Assembly: GCF_000429945.1 (NCBI RefSeq)
Contig: NZ_AUCV01000008.1
Span: 62,001-126,000 of the forward strand
Direction of reading: 5' to 3'
Origin: Desulfogranum japonicum DSM 18378
GTDB lineage: Bacteria; Desulfobacterota; Desulfobulbia; Desulfobulbales; Desulfobulbaceae
Length of the DNA: 64,000 nt
A program made the translations under genes and the position numbers. Under the pieces are notes generated by a model, which searched no databases, was not told the origin of the DNA, and saw only the letters and a list, made by a program, of their open reading frames with translations. Below, one piece after another: positions 24,716 through 32,784 of the stretch. Numbering within the stretch: position 1 is the first letter of the stretch; the number at the start of each line of letters is the position of its first letter.

Positions 24716-25691
24716 GTTCATTAAAGGAGCTGTTGGGAGCCTGGCCCTTGCTTCCGCATCTGGAGCAGGGATAGCCAACGCGCGCACAGTGCAGGCTCTG
24801 CCTCCTGGAGCTGTCGGCATATTGTACGATTCAACATTATGTGTCGGGTGTAATGCCTGTATGGCGGCCTGTAAGAAGGCTAATGATAAGAATCCTGAAC
24901 CAGTGAATAATCCAGGAACCTGGGATAATCCCCAGGATCTTTCTGCATCCACCCTCAATGTGATCAAAAAAGCCAGCGTGGGTACGGGTGAGGTCAAAGA
25001 TTCTCCCTCCGATGGATATGCGTTTATTAAACGGCAGTGTCTGCATTGCATAGACCCTTCCTGTGTCACCGCATGTCCGGTTTCCGCTCTGACCAAAGAC
25101 GAAGAGACCGGTATTGTTGAGTATAATAAAAATGCCTGTATTGGTTGCCGTTATTGCCAGGTAGCCTGTCCATATAACATTCCCAAATTTGAATGGGATG
25201 ATATGTATCCAGAGATTGTCAAATGTCAACTGTGTTCACATTTGATAGAGAAGGGTGGTATTTCTGCCTGCTGTTCCGTATGCCCTACCGGTGCATCCCT
25301 TTTTGGTCCTGTTGAATCGCTGATTGAGGAGAGTCGGCGTAGATTACAGATGAAGCCCGGGAAAGCCTATGAGTATCCTGTTGGATCTATTGATTCAGGG
25401 GAGACCCATTCTTTCGCTGCTCCACACTACATTCGTCACGTGTATGGTTTGGAAGAGCTCGGTGGAACGCAGGTGATGTACATGTCCGCAATGCCATATA
25501 AGGAATTTGGCTTACCAGCTTTCCCCAAGGAGAGTTTTGTCTCCATGGCCAGTGGTATCCAATACGCCATTTATAAGGGTATGGTGTATCCTCTGGTAGT
25601 ATTAGCCGGCTTGGTGGTCATGGTGAAGAAGAATAAAAAGTCGGAAGAGGCTGAGGGCCATGACCAGCAACAAGGAGGTGATCATGAGTGA
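24696..25691 (+). CDS. hybA: HybA, 4Fe-4S ferredoxin subunit of the hydrogenase
   Basis: 331 residues; relays electrons between HybO and the membrane subunit HybB. Starts 20 bases inside the end of hybO. The Tat signal MKRREFIKGAVGSLAL targets it to the periplasm. Four cysteine clusters are visible: CVGCNACMAACKK, CLHCIDPSCVTACPV, CIGCRYCQVACPY and CQLCSHLIEKGGISACCSVCP, giving up to four [4Fe-4S] centres. A C-terminal hydrophobic helix (about 288-308) followed by a charged tail anchors it. Belongs to the DmsB/NrfC-like ferredoxin family. Confidence 0.96.
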   Translation: MKMKRREFIKGAVGSLALASASGAGIANARTVQALPPGAVGILYDSTLCVGCNACMAACKKANDKNPEPVNNPGTWDNPQDLSASTLNVIKKASVGTGEVKDSPSDGYAFIKRQCLHCIDPSCVTACPVSALTKDEETGIVEYNKNACIGCRYCQVACPYNIPKFEWDDMYPEIVKCQLCSHLIEKGGISACCSVCPTGASLFGPVESLIEESRRRLQMKPGKAYEYPVGSIDSGETHSFAAPHYIRHVYGLEELGGTQVMYMSAMPYKEFGLPAFPKESFVSMASGIQYAIYKGMVYPLVVLAGLVVMVKKNKKSEEAEGHDQQQGGDHE

Positions 25692-26832
25692 TGCGAAGCC
25701 GCTTGGTGGCAGAATTATTACACCAACCTTTGTCATTTGTCTGATAATTGTTGGCATAGCCGGATTTTACGCAGTTAAACGATTGATTTTTGGTATTGGA
25801 TCCATCTCCAATATGAATGACGGGTTCCCCTGGGGAATTTGGATTGCGTACGATGTCGTTGTCGGGACCGCTTTTGCCTGTGGCGGGTATGTTATGGCGC
25901 TGCTGGTGTATATACTCAATCGCGGTGAGTTCCATCCTTTGGTACGCCCTGCCTTACTTGCTTCCATGTTTGGTTACACGTTGGCAGGTGTTTCGGTATT
26001 TCTTGATATCGGGCGGTATCTCAATGTCTATAATCTGTACTTACCCTGGCAGATGAATTATCACAGCGTCATGTTTGAGGTTGCCATGTGTATCGGTACC
26101 TACATCTTTGTCCTGTGGCTTGAGTTTACCCCTGCTTTCGTTGAAAAATATAAGCTGACCAAGTTTGGTGAACGACTCAACAAGGTGATTTTTATCCTCA
26201 TTGCCATGGGTGTGCTGTTGCCGACCATGCATCAGTCCTCTCTGGGGACCATGATGCTTATGGCAGGATTTAAGCTTTCTCCTCTCTGGCATACTCAGGC
26301 ACTGCCACTCCTCTTTTTGCTCACAGCAGTGTTTATGGGGTTTGCCATTGTCGTGTTTGAGGCAAGTATTTCCTCCAGGGTCTATAAGCTCGGTGATGAG
26401 ACCCCGATGCTGTCCAAGATTGCCCGCATTATGGTTTGGGTGATTGGCTTCTATCTTATCATCAGATTCCAGAATGTATTTATGCGTGGTGAAATGGCAT
26501 TGGCATTCTCTGGAACCTTCCTTGGAAATATGTTCCTGCTCGAAAACCTGATGCTTCTCACTGGTCTGATAATTTTGGCATATCCAAACAATCGAACCAG
26601 TCCACGGCTCCTGTTTATTGCCGCAGTGTGTATTTTAATCGGTGGCTCTCTGTTCCGTTTCAATACCTATATCATCGGTTTTGATCCCGGCACAGGGTGG
26701 AAATATTTTCCATCCATTGGTGAACAGATGATCACCTACGGATTGATCGCCTTTGAAATCGCTGCATATACTCTGTTTGTTAAAATTTTTCCGGTATTCA
26801 GCAGTCACGAGCACACTGCATCAAATAGTTAA
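25684..26832 (+). CDS. hybB: HybB, NrfD-family membrane subunit of the hydrogenase
   Basis: Integral membrane subunit linking the periplasmic hydrogenase to the menaquinone pool. From ATG 25684, which has a perfect AGGAGGTGATC before it, the protein is 382 residues; the frame also opens at 25660 but without Shine-Dalgarno. About ten hydrophobic helices. Typical features include PWGIWIAYDVVVGTA and the LNRGEFHPLVRPA loop. Its start overlaps the hybA stop by eight bases. Confidence 0.95.
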   Translation: MSDAKPLGGRIITPTFVICLIIVGIAGFYAVKRLIFGIGSISNMNDGFPWGIWIAYDVVVGTAFACGGYVMALLVYILNRGEFHPLVRPALLASMFGYTLAGVSVFLDIGRYLNVYNLYLPWQMNYHSVMFEVAMCIGTYIFVLWLEFTPAFVEKYKLTKFGERLNKVIFILIAMGVLLPTMHQSSLGTMMLMAGFKLSPLWHTQALPLLFLLTAVFMGFAIVVFEASISSRVYKLGDETPMLSKIARIMVWVIGFYLIIRFQNVFMRGEMALAFSGTFLGNMFLLENLMLLTGLIILAYPNNRTSPRLLFIAAVCILIGGSLFRFNTYIIGFDPGTGWKYFPSIGEQMITYGLIAFEIAAYTLFVKIFPVFSSHEHTASNS

Positions 26833-26843
26833 GGAGACACATC

Positions 26844-28550
26844 ATGTCTGAACAAATTGTTATCGATCCGATTACCCGTATTGAGGGCCATCTGCGCATC
26901 GAATGCGAGATTGAAGGCAACGAGGTGCAGGATGCCCGGTCTGTGGGTACCATGTGGCGTGGTATTGAGACCATTCTTAAAGGCAGGGATCCTCGAGAGG
27001 CTTGGATAATTGTACAGCGTATATGTGGTGTTTGCACCACTGTTCACGCTATGGCATCTGTACGTGCGGTTGAGAACGCGTTGGAACTCGAAGTTCCTCT
27101 CAATGCCCAATATATAAGAAATATGATTGTCGGCGCCCATTGTCTTGCTGATAATATCATTCATTTTTATGTGCTTTCAGCCGTTGACTGGGTTGATATT
27201 GCCTCTGCTGCATTGAAGGCAGATCCCAAATCAGCATCACAGCTGGCTCAGAAACTCTCTCCCTGGAAACGAAATAGTTATCAGGAGTTTAAGCAGGTCC
27301 AGGAAAAATTGAAAAAGCTGATCGGCTCAGGTCAGCTCGGACCTTTTTCTTCAGGATATTGGGGGCATCCAGCCATGACCCTTGATCCTGATGTGAACCT
27401 GGTGGCCGCTGTACACTATTTTCAGGCTTTGGAGTTTCAGCGCAAACTCAATAAAATCGTAACTATTCTTGGCTCCAAGACTCCTCATATTCAGAATCTT
27501 GCAGTTGGTGGTGTTGCCAACCCTATCAATCTGGACAGCCCTGCAACTCTGACCCTGGAAAAACTGTACTACATTAAAACATTGATGGATGAAGTACGGG
27601 ATTTTGTCCATCAGGTATATATGGTGGATGCTGCAACCCTTGGCGCCAGCTATCCGGAGTGGTGCAGCTATGGGAAAGGCAACGGTACCTATCTTTCCGT
27701 ACCTGAAATGCCTCTTGATCCCAAAGGCATGACTTTTGCGATGCCTGGTGGGTATATCAAAGGCGATGACCTGAGCACCTTCCGCCGGATCAGTTCTTCT
27801 CAAGATCCTTATTTTGAGGATAATGTAAAAGAGAGCATCAAGCATTCTTTTTACAATGGTGATTGGAATCGTCATCCATACGTTGAAGAGACAGAGCCAA
27901 AGTACGCTGCAGGCGAAACCAAAGGGGCTTACTCCTGGGTTAAATCACCTTCTTTCCTCAATGAGCCAGCGGAAGTTGGCCCAGTTGCTTCTGTGCTGGC
28001 AATGCATGCCGCCAGATTTGAGCCGGCGTTGAAATATAGCCGGGCTATCTTTGATCAGATGGCAGCTCTTGGTAGTAGTCAGGTTGGTATCGATATCCTG
28101 CCTTCCACCATGGGACGTCATATCTCTCGTTGTATTCGTGCCGCCGTCGTACAGGATGCCATGGCAGATCAGTGGGATAAATTGATCAATAATATCAACA
28201 GTGGTGATTTTACCACCTTTAATGCTCCACATTTTCCAGAAGGTGAGCAACGAGGAGTTGGAATTCATGAGGCTCCACGTGGTACTCTTTCCCATTGGGT
28301 TGTTATTGAGAGTGGTAAAATCAGAAACTACCAGGCCGTTGTTCCATCAACCTGGTTATCCTGTCCTCGCGGTGCAAATGATGAACCTGGTTACTATGAG
28401 CGATGTTTAATCGGTAATCCGGTAGTTGATCCGGAGAGACCTCTGGAAGTTTTGAGAACCATTCATTCTTTTGACCCTTGCATGGCTTGTGCAATTCATA
28501 TGGTCAATCCCCAGGGGAGAAAGCTCTCTTCCATGAAAGTACTTGCCTAA
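26844..28550 (+). CDS. hybC: [NiFe] hydrogenase large subunit
   Basis: Catalytic subunit with the Ni-Fe(CN)2CO site; oxidises H2 in the periplasm. 568 residues. L1 motif RIEGHLR (12-18) and RICGVC (59-64: Ni ligands C61, C64) at the N-terminus; DPCMACAIH (544-552) at the C-terminus, with C546 and C549 as the other ligands. The 16 residues after H552 (MVNPQGRK...) should be removed by a HybD-type endopeptidase after nickel insertion. No hybD or hyp maturation gene follows, so maturation proteins are encoded elsewhere. The operon ends with a strong terminator at 28613-28648. Confidence 0.97.
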   Translation: MSEQIVIDPITRIEGHLRIECEIEGNEVQDARSVGTMWRGIETILKGRDPREAWIIVQRICGVCTTVHAMASVRAVENALELEVPLNAQYIRNMIVGAHCLADNIIHFYVLSAVDWVDIASAALKADPKSASQLAQKLSPWKRNSYQEFKQVQEKLKKLIGSGQLGPFSSGYWGHPAMTLDPDVNLVAAVHYFQALEFQRKLNKIVTILGSKTPHIQNLAVGGVANPINLDSPATLTLEKLYYIKTLMDEVRDFVHQVYMVDAATLGASYPEWCSYGKGNGTYLSVPEMPLDPKGMTFAMPGGYIKGDDLSTFRRISSSQDPYFEDNVKESIKHSFYNGDWNRHPYVEETEPKYAAGETKGAYSWVKSPSFLNEPAEVGPVASVLAMHAARFEPALKYSRAIFDQMAALGSSQVGIDILPSTMGRHISRCIRAAVVQDAMADQWDKLINNINSGDFTTFNAPHFPEGEQRGVGIHEAPRGTLSHWVVIESGKIRNYQAVVPSTWLSCPRGANDEPGYYERCLIGNPVVDPERPLEVLRTIHSFDPCMACAIHMVNPQGRKLSSMKVLA

Positions 28551-28612
28551 TCGAACAGTTTAGGTCGTATTTATATATAGTCGCGATATCCTGATCGCGG
28601 CGCAGGTACTTG

Positions 28613-28648
28613 AGCAGCCGTTCCGGGCAACCGGAGCGGCTGCTTTTT
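28613..28648 (+). terminator. intrinsic terminator of hybOABC
   Basis: AGCAGCCGTTCCG pairs with CGGAGCGGCTGCT around a short loop and is followed by six Ts. A separate small palindrome CGCGAT...ATCGCG (28582-28599) precedes it. Confidence 0.93.
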
Positions 28649-28663
28649 TGTGGGGAGTATCAG

Positions 28664-28684
28664 TAGTATTTTCCGCGACCCTAA
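28664..28684 (+). repeat. fragment of the intergenic repeat (right end only)
   Basis: AGTATTTTCCGCGACCCTA equals the right end of subfamily I (TTATTTTCCGCGACCCTT/A) over about 17 bases, just after the hybC terminator. The rest of the element is absent. Confidence 0.5.
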
Positions 28685-28928
28685 GGGTTGTCACATATCT
28701 CTTCCACTTGATAGACACGAAATGTGGAAATATTGTGCAAAGTGAAAAAGCATTTGTAGAAAGATATATTACCTCGTAAATAACTCTTAAGATGCGTGAT
28801 AAACTACGAAACATTTGTCATGTAGAGTTTTTTCGGAACGAATCTTTTCTCAGTATTTTTCTCATATGTACATGTGAAACTCTTTTTTATATATAGATAG
28901 CAGATTGTTGTCAGGTATTCCCCCGTCC

Positions 28929-30389
28929 ATGAAAATTTCCATCCAATATAAATTATTTGCCATTATGTTATTGGCAATTCTTAGTGTGGTAGCGTTTATG
29001 ACTCTGGTTTTCCAATGGAGTTTTGACCGCGGCTTTCTTGACTACGTCAATGTTGAAGAGCAGGCTGAAATTGTTTTATTGGAAAAACAATTGGAGAACT
29101 ATTATAACACCCATCAAACGTGGGCAGAGTTAAAAGGCAATCCTCTCCTTGTGTTTGCTATGTGGGCAGAGGTGATGCCCAATGGGAAAGGCAAGCATCG
29201 GCTTATGGAAATTGTAGCCAAAGGTAGAATGCCTGATTCGCACCATTCAGATAATGAACGAAGAGATGACCATCCTCGTTATCCGATTCAAAGAACCGTT
29301 ATACTTGATGAAGCTGGTGAAATAGTTTTTGGCCGGATTACAGAAGGGAAACTACCAGCCTTACGTGCCTTGGAATACCAGGGCAAAGAAGTTGGACGTA
29401 TCGGCATATACCCCCCGCAAAAACTCATGGAAGTCAACCAGCTGCTTTTCGTACAAAAACAACAGGAAGTTATTGTACTGACTTGTCTTGCAGCAATACT
29501 GATTACCATCGTCCTGTCCCTGGTATTGGCCTGGCATTGGACAAAGCCCATACGTCTTCTTTCCGTTGCAGTTCAGAAGTTAGCTCTGGGTGATTATAGC
29601 ACCAGAGTCAATAACAGGTCAGGGGATGAGCTGGAACGGTTGTCCCATGATGTGAATACACTGGCTAAAACTTTGGAAGAGAATGAACAGCAACGCCAAC
29701 AATGGGTAAGTGATATAGCCCATGAACTTCGAACTCCGCTTACCGGGTTAAAAGGTGAGATTGAAGGATTACAGGACGGTATCAGAAAACCAGGACCGCA
29801 AACATATACCAACCTGTATAATGGTGTAACCAGGCTGGAAAGGCTTGTTAATGATCTTTACGACCTTACTCGTGGTGATATGGGCAATTTTGCCATGATG
29901 AATAAGCAGCTGGACCTTTGCGCTCTGGTTGAATCGTCCCTGGCTGCGCATCAGTTTGAAGCTGATTTGGCAGGCTTGGAGCTGTCATGTAAAAGACCTG
30001 ATACGTCTCTGTATATCCTTGGCGATGGACAACGTATCCAGCAGCTTATGAGCAATTTGCTGATTAACAGTATTCGCTATACTGATTCGGGTGGAAAAGT
30101 GATAGTCACCCTTGCAGGGGTAGAACGTTCAGCGGTCCTGACGTTGGATGATTCCAAACCGGGTGTGCCAGACCAGGCGCTTTCCAGATTGTTTGACAGA
30201 TTATACCGTGTTGAACAGAGCCGTAATCGCTCTTTTGGGGGATCTGGACTTGGGCTAGCAATAAGTAGGCAAATTGTTATGGCACATAACGGTCAGATAC
30301 ATGCTTCCGTATCTCCATTGGGCGGACTACAGATATGTGTACGATTTCCTTTGCTGGATGAGGCTGTTTCATGTCCCATAAAATTTTAA
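28929..30389 (+). CDS. BaeS-like sensor histidine kinase
   Basis: 486 residues from ATG 28929; the frame opens at TTG 28905 but the extra residues add nothing and neither start has a clear Shine-Dalgarno. Two transmembrane helices (about 10-30 and 180-202) flank a periplasmic sensor of about 145 residues with a His/Asp-rich patch (SHHSDNERRDDHPRY) that might bind metal. HAMP follows, then HisKA with H265 in DIAHELRTPLTG and HATPase_c with NLLINSIRYTDSGG, a BaeS-style DDSKPGVPDQAL and SGLGLAISRQIV. BaeS senses envelope stress in E. coli. The response regulator gene overlaps its end by 19 bases, so the two form a cognate pair. Confidence 0.92.
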   Translation: MKISIQYKLFAIMLLAILSVVAFMTLVFQWSFDRGFLDYVNVEEQAEIVLLEKQLENYYNTHQTWAELKGNPLLVFAMWAEVMPNGKGKHRLMEIVAKGRMPDSHHSDNERRDDHPRYPIQRTVILDEAGEIVFGRITEGKLPALRALEYQGKEVGRIGIYPPQKLMEVNQLLFVQKQQEVIVLTCLAAILITIVLSLVLAWHWTKPIRLLSVAVQKLALGDYSTRVNNRSGDELERLSHDVNTLAKTLEENEQQRQQWVSDIAHELRTPLTGLKGEIEGLQDGIRKPGPQTYTNLYNGVTRLERLVNDLYDLTRGDMGNFAMMNKQLDLCALVESSLAAHQFEADLAGLELSCKRPDTSLYILGDGQRIQQLMSNLLINSIRYTDSGGKVIVTLAGVERSAVLTLDDSKPGVPDQALSRLFDRLYRVEQSRNRSFGGSGLGLAISRQIVMAHNGQIHASVSPLGGLQICVRFPLLDEAVSCPIKF

Positions 30390-31039
30390 TTGTTGAAGAT
30401 GAGCCGGTGGTTGCTGAATTGCTTCGTGATTACCTGCTGAATGCAGGATTTACTGCATATATCCTTGACAGTGGCCTTGAAGTTGAAGAGTGGGTGAGGG
30501 GACACTTGCCTGATCTGATCCTGCTGGACCTGATGCTCCCCGGAAAAGACGGGATTGCCCTGTGTAAAGATATTCGGTATTTTTCAGAGGTGCCCATCAT
30601 TATGGTCACAGCCAGAGTAGATGAGATTGATCGTCTCCTCGGACTCGAGCTCGGTGCAGATGACTATATCTGTAAACCCTTCAGCCCAAGAGAGGTCGTT
30701 GCGAGGGTGAAGGCGGTACTCAAACGTTCTGTGATGGGAGACCACAATATAGAGCAATTTGTTCAGGTTGATCGGGAAGGATTCAGAGTATTGGTCCAGG
30801 GAAAAGATTTAGGCCTGACAGGGGTGGAATATAAACTCTTTGTGACTTTACATCGGCATCCCGGGCGAATATTCTCACGCACCCAACTGATGGAACATAT
30901 TTACGAAGATAATAGAATTGTCAACGATCGCACTGTAGATAGCCATGTCAAGAAGCTTCGCCTGAAGATTTCCAAGTTGAATGTTGGCGTCGAACTGATC
31001 CATTCCGTATATGGTATCGGCTACAAGTATGAATGCTGA
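30371..31039 (+). CDS. BaeR-like OmpR-family response regulator
   Basis: 222 residues. Receiver domain with E9/D10/E11, phosphoacceptor D53 (LILLDLMLPGKDG), T80 and K102 (CKPF), then a winged-helix domain with LTGVEYKLF and DRTVDSHVKKLRLKI. Translation starts inside the kinase gene with GGATGAGG upstream, so the two are coupled. Likely targets are envelope genes, perhaps the ElyC-like gene 44 bp downstream; this is inference from position. Confidence 0.93.
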   Translation: MSHKILIVEDEPVVAELLRDYLLNAGFTAYILDSGLEVEEWVRGHLPDLILLDLMLPGKDGIALCKDIRYFSEVPIIMVTARVDEIDRLLGLELGADDYICKPFSPREVVARVKAVLKRSVMGDHNIEQFVQVDREGFRVLVQGKDLGLTGVEYKLFVTLHRHPGRIFSRTQLMEHIYEDNRIVNDRTVDSHVKKLRLKISKLNVGVELIHSVYGIGYKYEC

Positions 31040-31083
31040 ACTGTGCAGAGCTGGAGAAAATACCGTAGATAAAACGTGCAAGT

Positions 31084-31845
31084 ATGCTTTTTGGTATTAA
31101 AAAAATAGTCACTCCGTTTCTTCTTCCCCCAGGGCTTTTTATTGTGCTGCTGGCAGGGATGGCTGTAAAGGGATTCTTCCAAAGGCAGAATAGGGCTCAC
31201 CGTTCATTTTGGGCCATGGCCATACTCCTCTGGCTCTTTTCAACAGGACCTTTTGCAGATATGCTTGCCGCACCATTGGAGAGAGCGTATCCTGTGCCTG
31301 CTGATCCTGGAGGTGATGTAATTATACTGCTTACCGGAGGGGCATATGATGACGTCCCGGATATGAGCGGGATCGGGGCTCCGGCTCCGAATACCATTGA
31401 ACGATTGGTTACTGCTGCCCGCTTGCACAGAAAGTTGCAGATACCCATCCTGATTTCAGGAGGTAGGGTAGATTCTCAGCGAATTCCTCTCAGTCACGTG
31501 ACCCGCAGGTTTCTTCTTGATCTTGGAATTGCTTCCCAGGATATTCTTGTGGAGGATCGCAGCCGTGATACTTATGAAAATGGATTGTACAGTAAGCAGG
31601 TTTGTGTACAGCATGGATTTACACGTCCGCTGCTGGTAACTTCAGCGATACATATGCAACGTGCCATGTTTGTCTCTGAAGCAATTGGCCTGCATGCAAT
31701 CCCTTTTCCGTGTGGACTGACTACCTGGCAGAATAAAAAGTATACATGGCTTGCTTTTCTCCCGAGTGCCGCATCATTCAAAAAAACAGCCGCAGCCATG
31801 CACGAATGGATGGGGCTTCTCTACTATCAGATTGTTAATCCTTGA
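31084..31845 (+). CDS. YdcF/ElyC/SanA-like DUF218 membrane protein
   Basis: 253 residues. Two N-terminal transmembrane helices (about 8-28 and 38-58), then a DUF218 domain with IILLTGGAYDD, ERLVTAARLHRK, PILISGGRVDS, VEDRSRDTYENGLYSK and LLVTSAIHMQRAMFV. E. coli ElyC of this family supports envelope biogenesis; the biochemical activity is not settled. It follows the BaeSR-like pair with 44 bp spacing, so it may be part of that envelope-stress operon. A bidirectional hairpin lies just after its stop. Confidence 0.85.
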   Translation: MLFGIKKIVTPFLLPPGLFIVLLAGMAVKGFFQRQNRAHRSFWAMAILLWLFSTGPFADMLAAPLERAYPVPADPGGDVIILLTGGAYDDVPDMSGIGAPAPNTIERLVTAARLHRKLQIPILISGGRVDSQRIPLSHVTRRFLLDLGIASQDILVEDRSRDTYENGLYSKQVCVQHGFTRPLLVTSAIHMQRAMFVSEAIGLHAIPFPCGLTTWQNKKYTWLAFLPSAASFKKTAAAMHEWMGLLYYQIVNP

Positions 31846-31857
31846 AAATAGTGCAAA

Positions 31858-31878
31858 AGGCTGGACGTAGACCAGCCT
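31858..31878. terminator. bidirectional hairpin between converging genes
   Basis: AGGCTGG and CCAGCCT with a seven-base loop. On the minus strand it is followed by TTTTGC and on the plus strand by ATTTGAG, so it serves best for the short-chain dehydrogenase gene. Confidence 0.7.
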
Positions 31879-31890
31879 ATTTGAGAGTTA

Positions 31891-32715
31891 CTATATAATT
31901 CCCGGGGGCATGGGGAGTATTTCTTCTCCTCCCAGAGTGTACCCTCCATCCAGTGTTATGGATGCACCTGTCAGGAAATCTGAATGCAGGATAAATTCTA
32001 CTGCTTTGACAACATCCTCTACAGAACCGGTACGTTTGAGAAGTGTATGTTCTATTATGGCTTGTCGTTGTTCGGTGCTCAATTCTTCCCAACCTCTGGT
32101 TCCGGGTCCATGACGCTGGTCAATGATGCCCAGAACCAGTTCATTGACCCTGATAGCTGGTGCGCATTTTCTTGCCCAGGTTTCCGTTAAGGAACGTATG
32201 CCTCTATTGGCTGCACTATATCCATCATTAAAAAGGACGCTCGTGGGTCCCGATCGTCCCACAATGCCAGCAATGGAAGAAATATTAATCACGTTGGCTG
32301 AATCACTCTTCTGCAGCAGGGGGAGACACTGCTCAAATACCTGCCATTTCGCATGCAAGGTGGTCTCTATCTCCAGTTGCCATTGCCCTACGTTCACCCG
32401 TCGTTGATAGGAACCATGGATAATGGGCATACCTCCTCTTTCAATATTGTTGATCAGAATATCAAGCCGGCCAAATGCTTTTTCCATATTTTTAACCAGC
32501 TTACCGATTTCTTCGGGGTTGCAGAGATCGGCATGCATGCATACATGTAAGTGGGATTTCTCTGCAAATTGGTCGATCATGGCTGCACTGTCCTCTGGCC
32601 AGTCATACCAGGGCAGGGCCAGGATAACTCCCTGATCTGCCAATGTGTGTGCGATGGCCCGTCCTATGCTCCTGCTGGCCCCAAGGACCAGACCATATTT
32701 TCTGGAGGTAGTCAT
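31891..32715 (-). CDS. short-chain dehydrogenase/reductase-fold protein lacking the catalytic lysine
   Basis: 274 residues with a Rossmann fold: LVLGASRSIGRA (NAD(P)-binding, 9-20), HADLCNPEE, LINNIERGG where the family has NNAG, NISSIAG and the active-site tyrosine Y166. The position four residues after it should be lysine (YxxxK); here the sequence is YSAAN, with Asn at 170. The lysine lowers the tyrosine pKa and holds the cofactor, so classic reductase activity is doubtful. The C-terminal LTGASITLDGGYTL is as in active FabG-like enzymes. It stands divergent to the M16 protease, with no pathway neighbours. It may be a degenerate enzyme or a binding protein. Confidence 0.85.
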   Translation of the reverse strand: MTTSRKYGLVLGASRSIGRAIAHTLADQGVILALPWYDWPEDSAAMIDQFAEKSHLHVCMHADLCNPEEIGKLVKNMEKAFGRLDILINNIERGGMPIIHGSYQRRVNVGQWQLEIETTLHAKWQVFEQCLPLLQKSDSANVINISSIAGIVGRSGPTSVLFNDGYSAANRGIRSLTETWARKCAPAIRVNELVLGIIDQRHGPGTRGWEELSTEQRQAIIEHTLLKRTGSVEDVVKAVEFILHSDFLTGASITLDGGYTLGGEEILPMPPGII

Positions 32716-32784
32716 TGTGCTTGTCTTCCTTTTATAAGTGAGAAATCCATTGGCTTGTTATGTATAAAAATAAAGAGATACACC

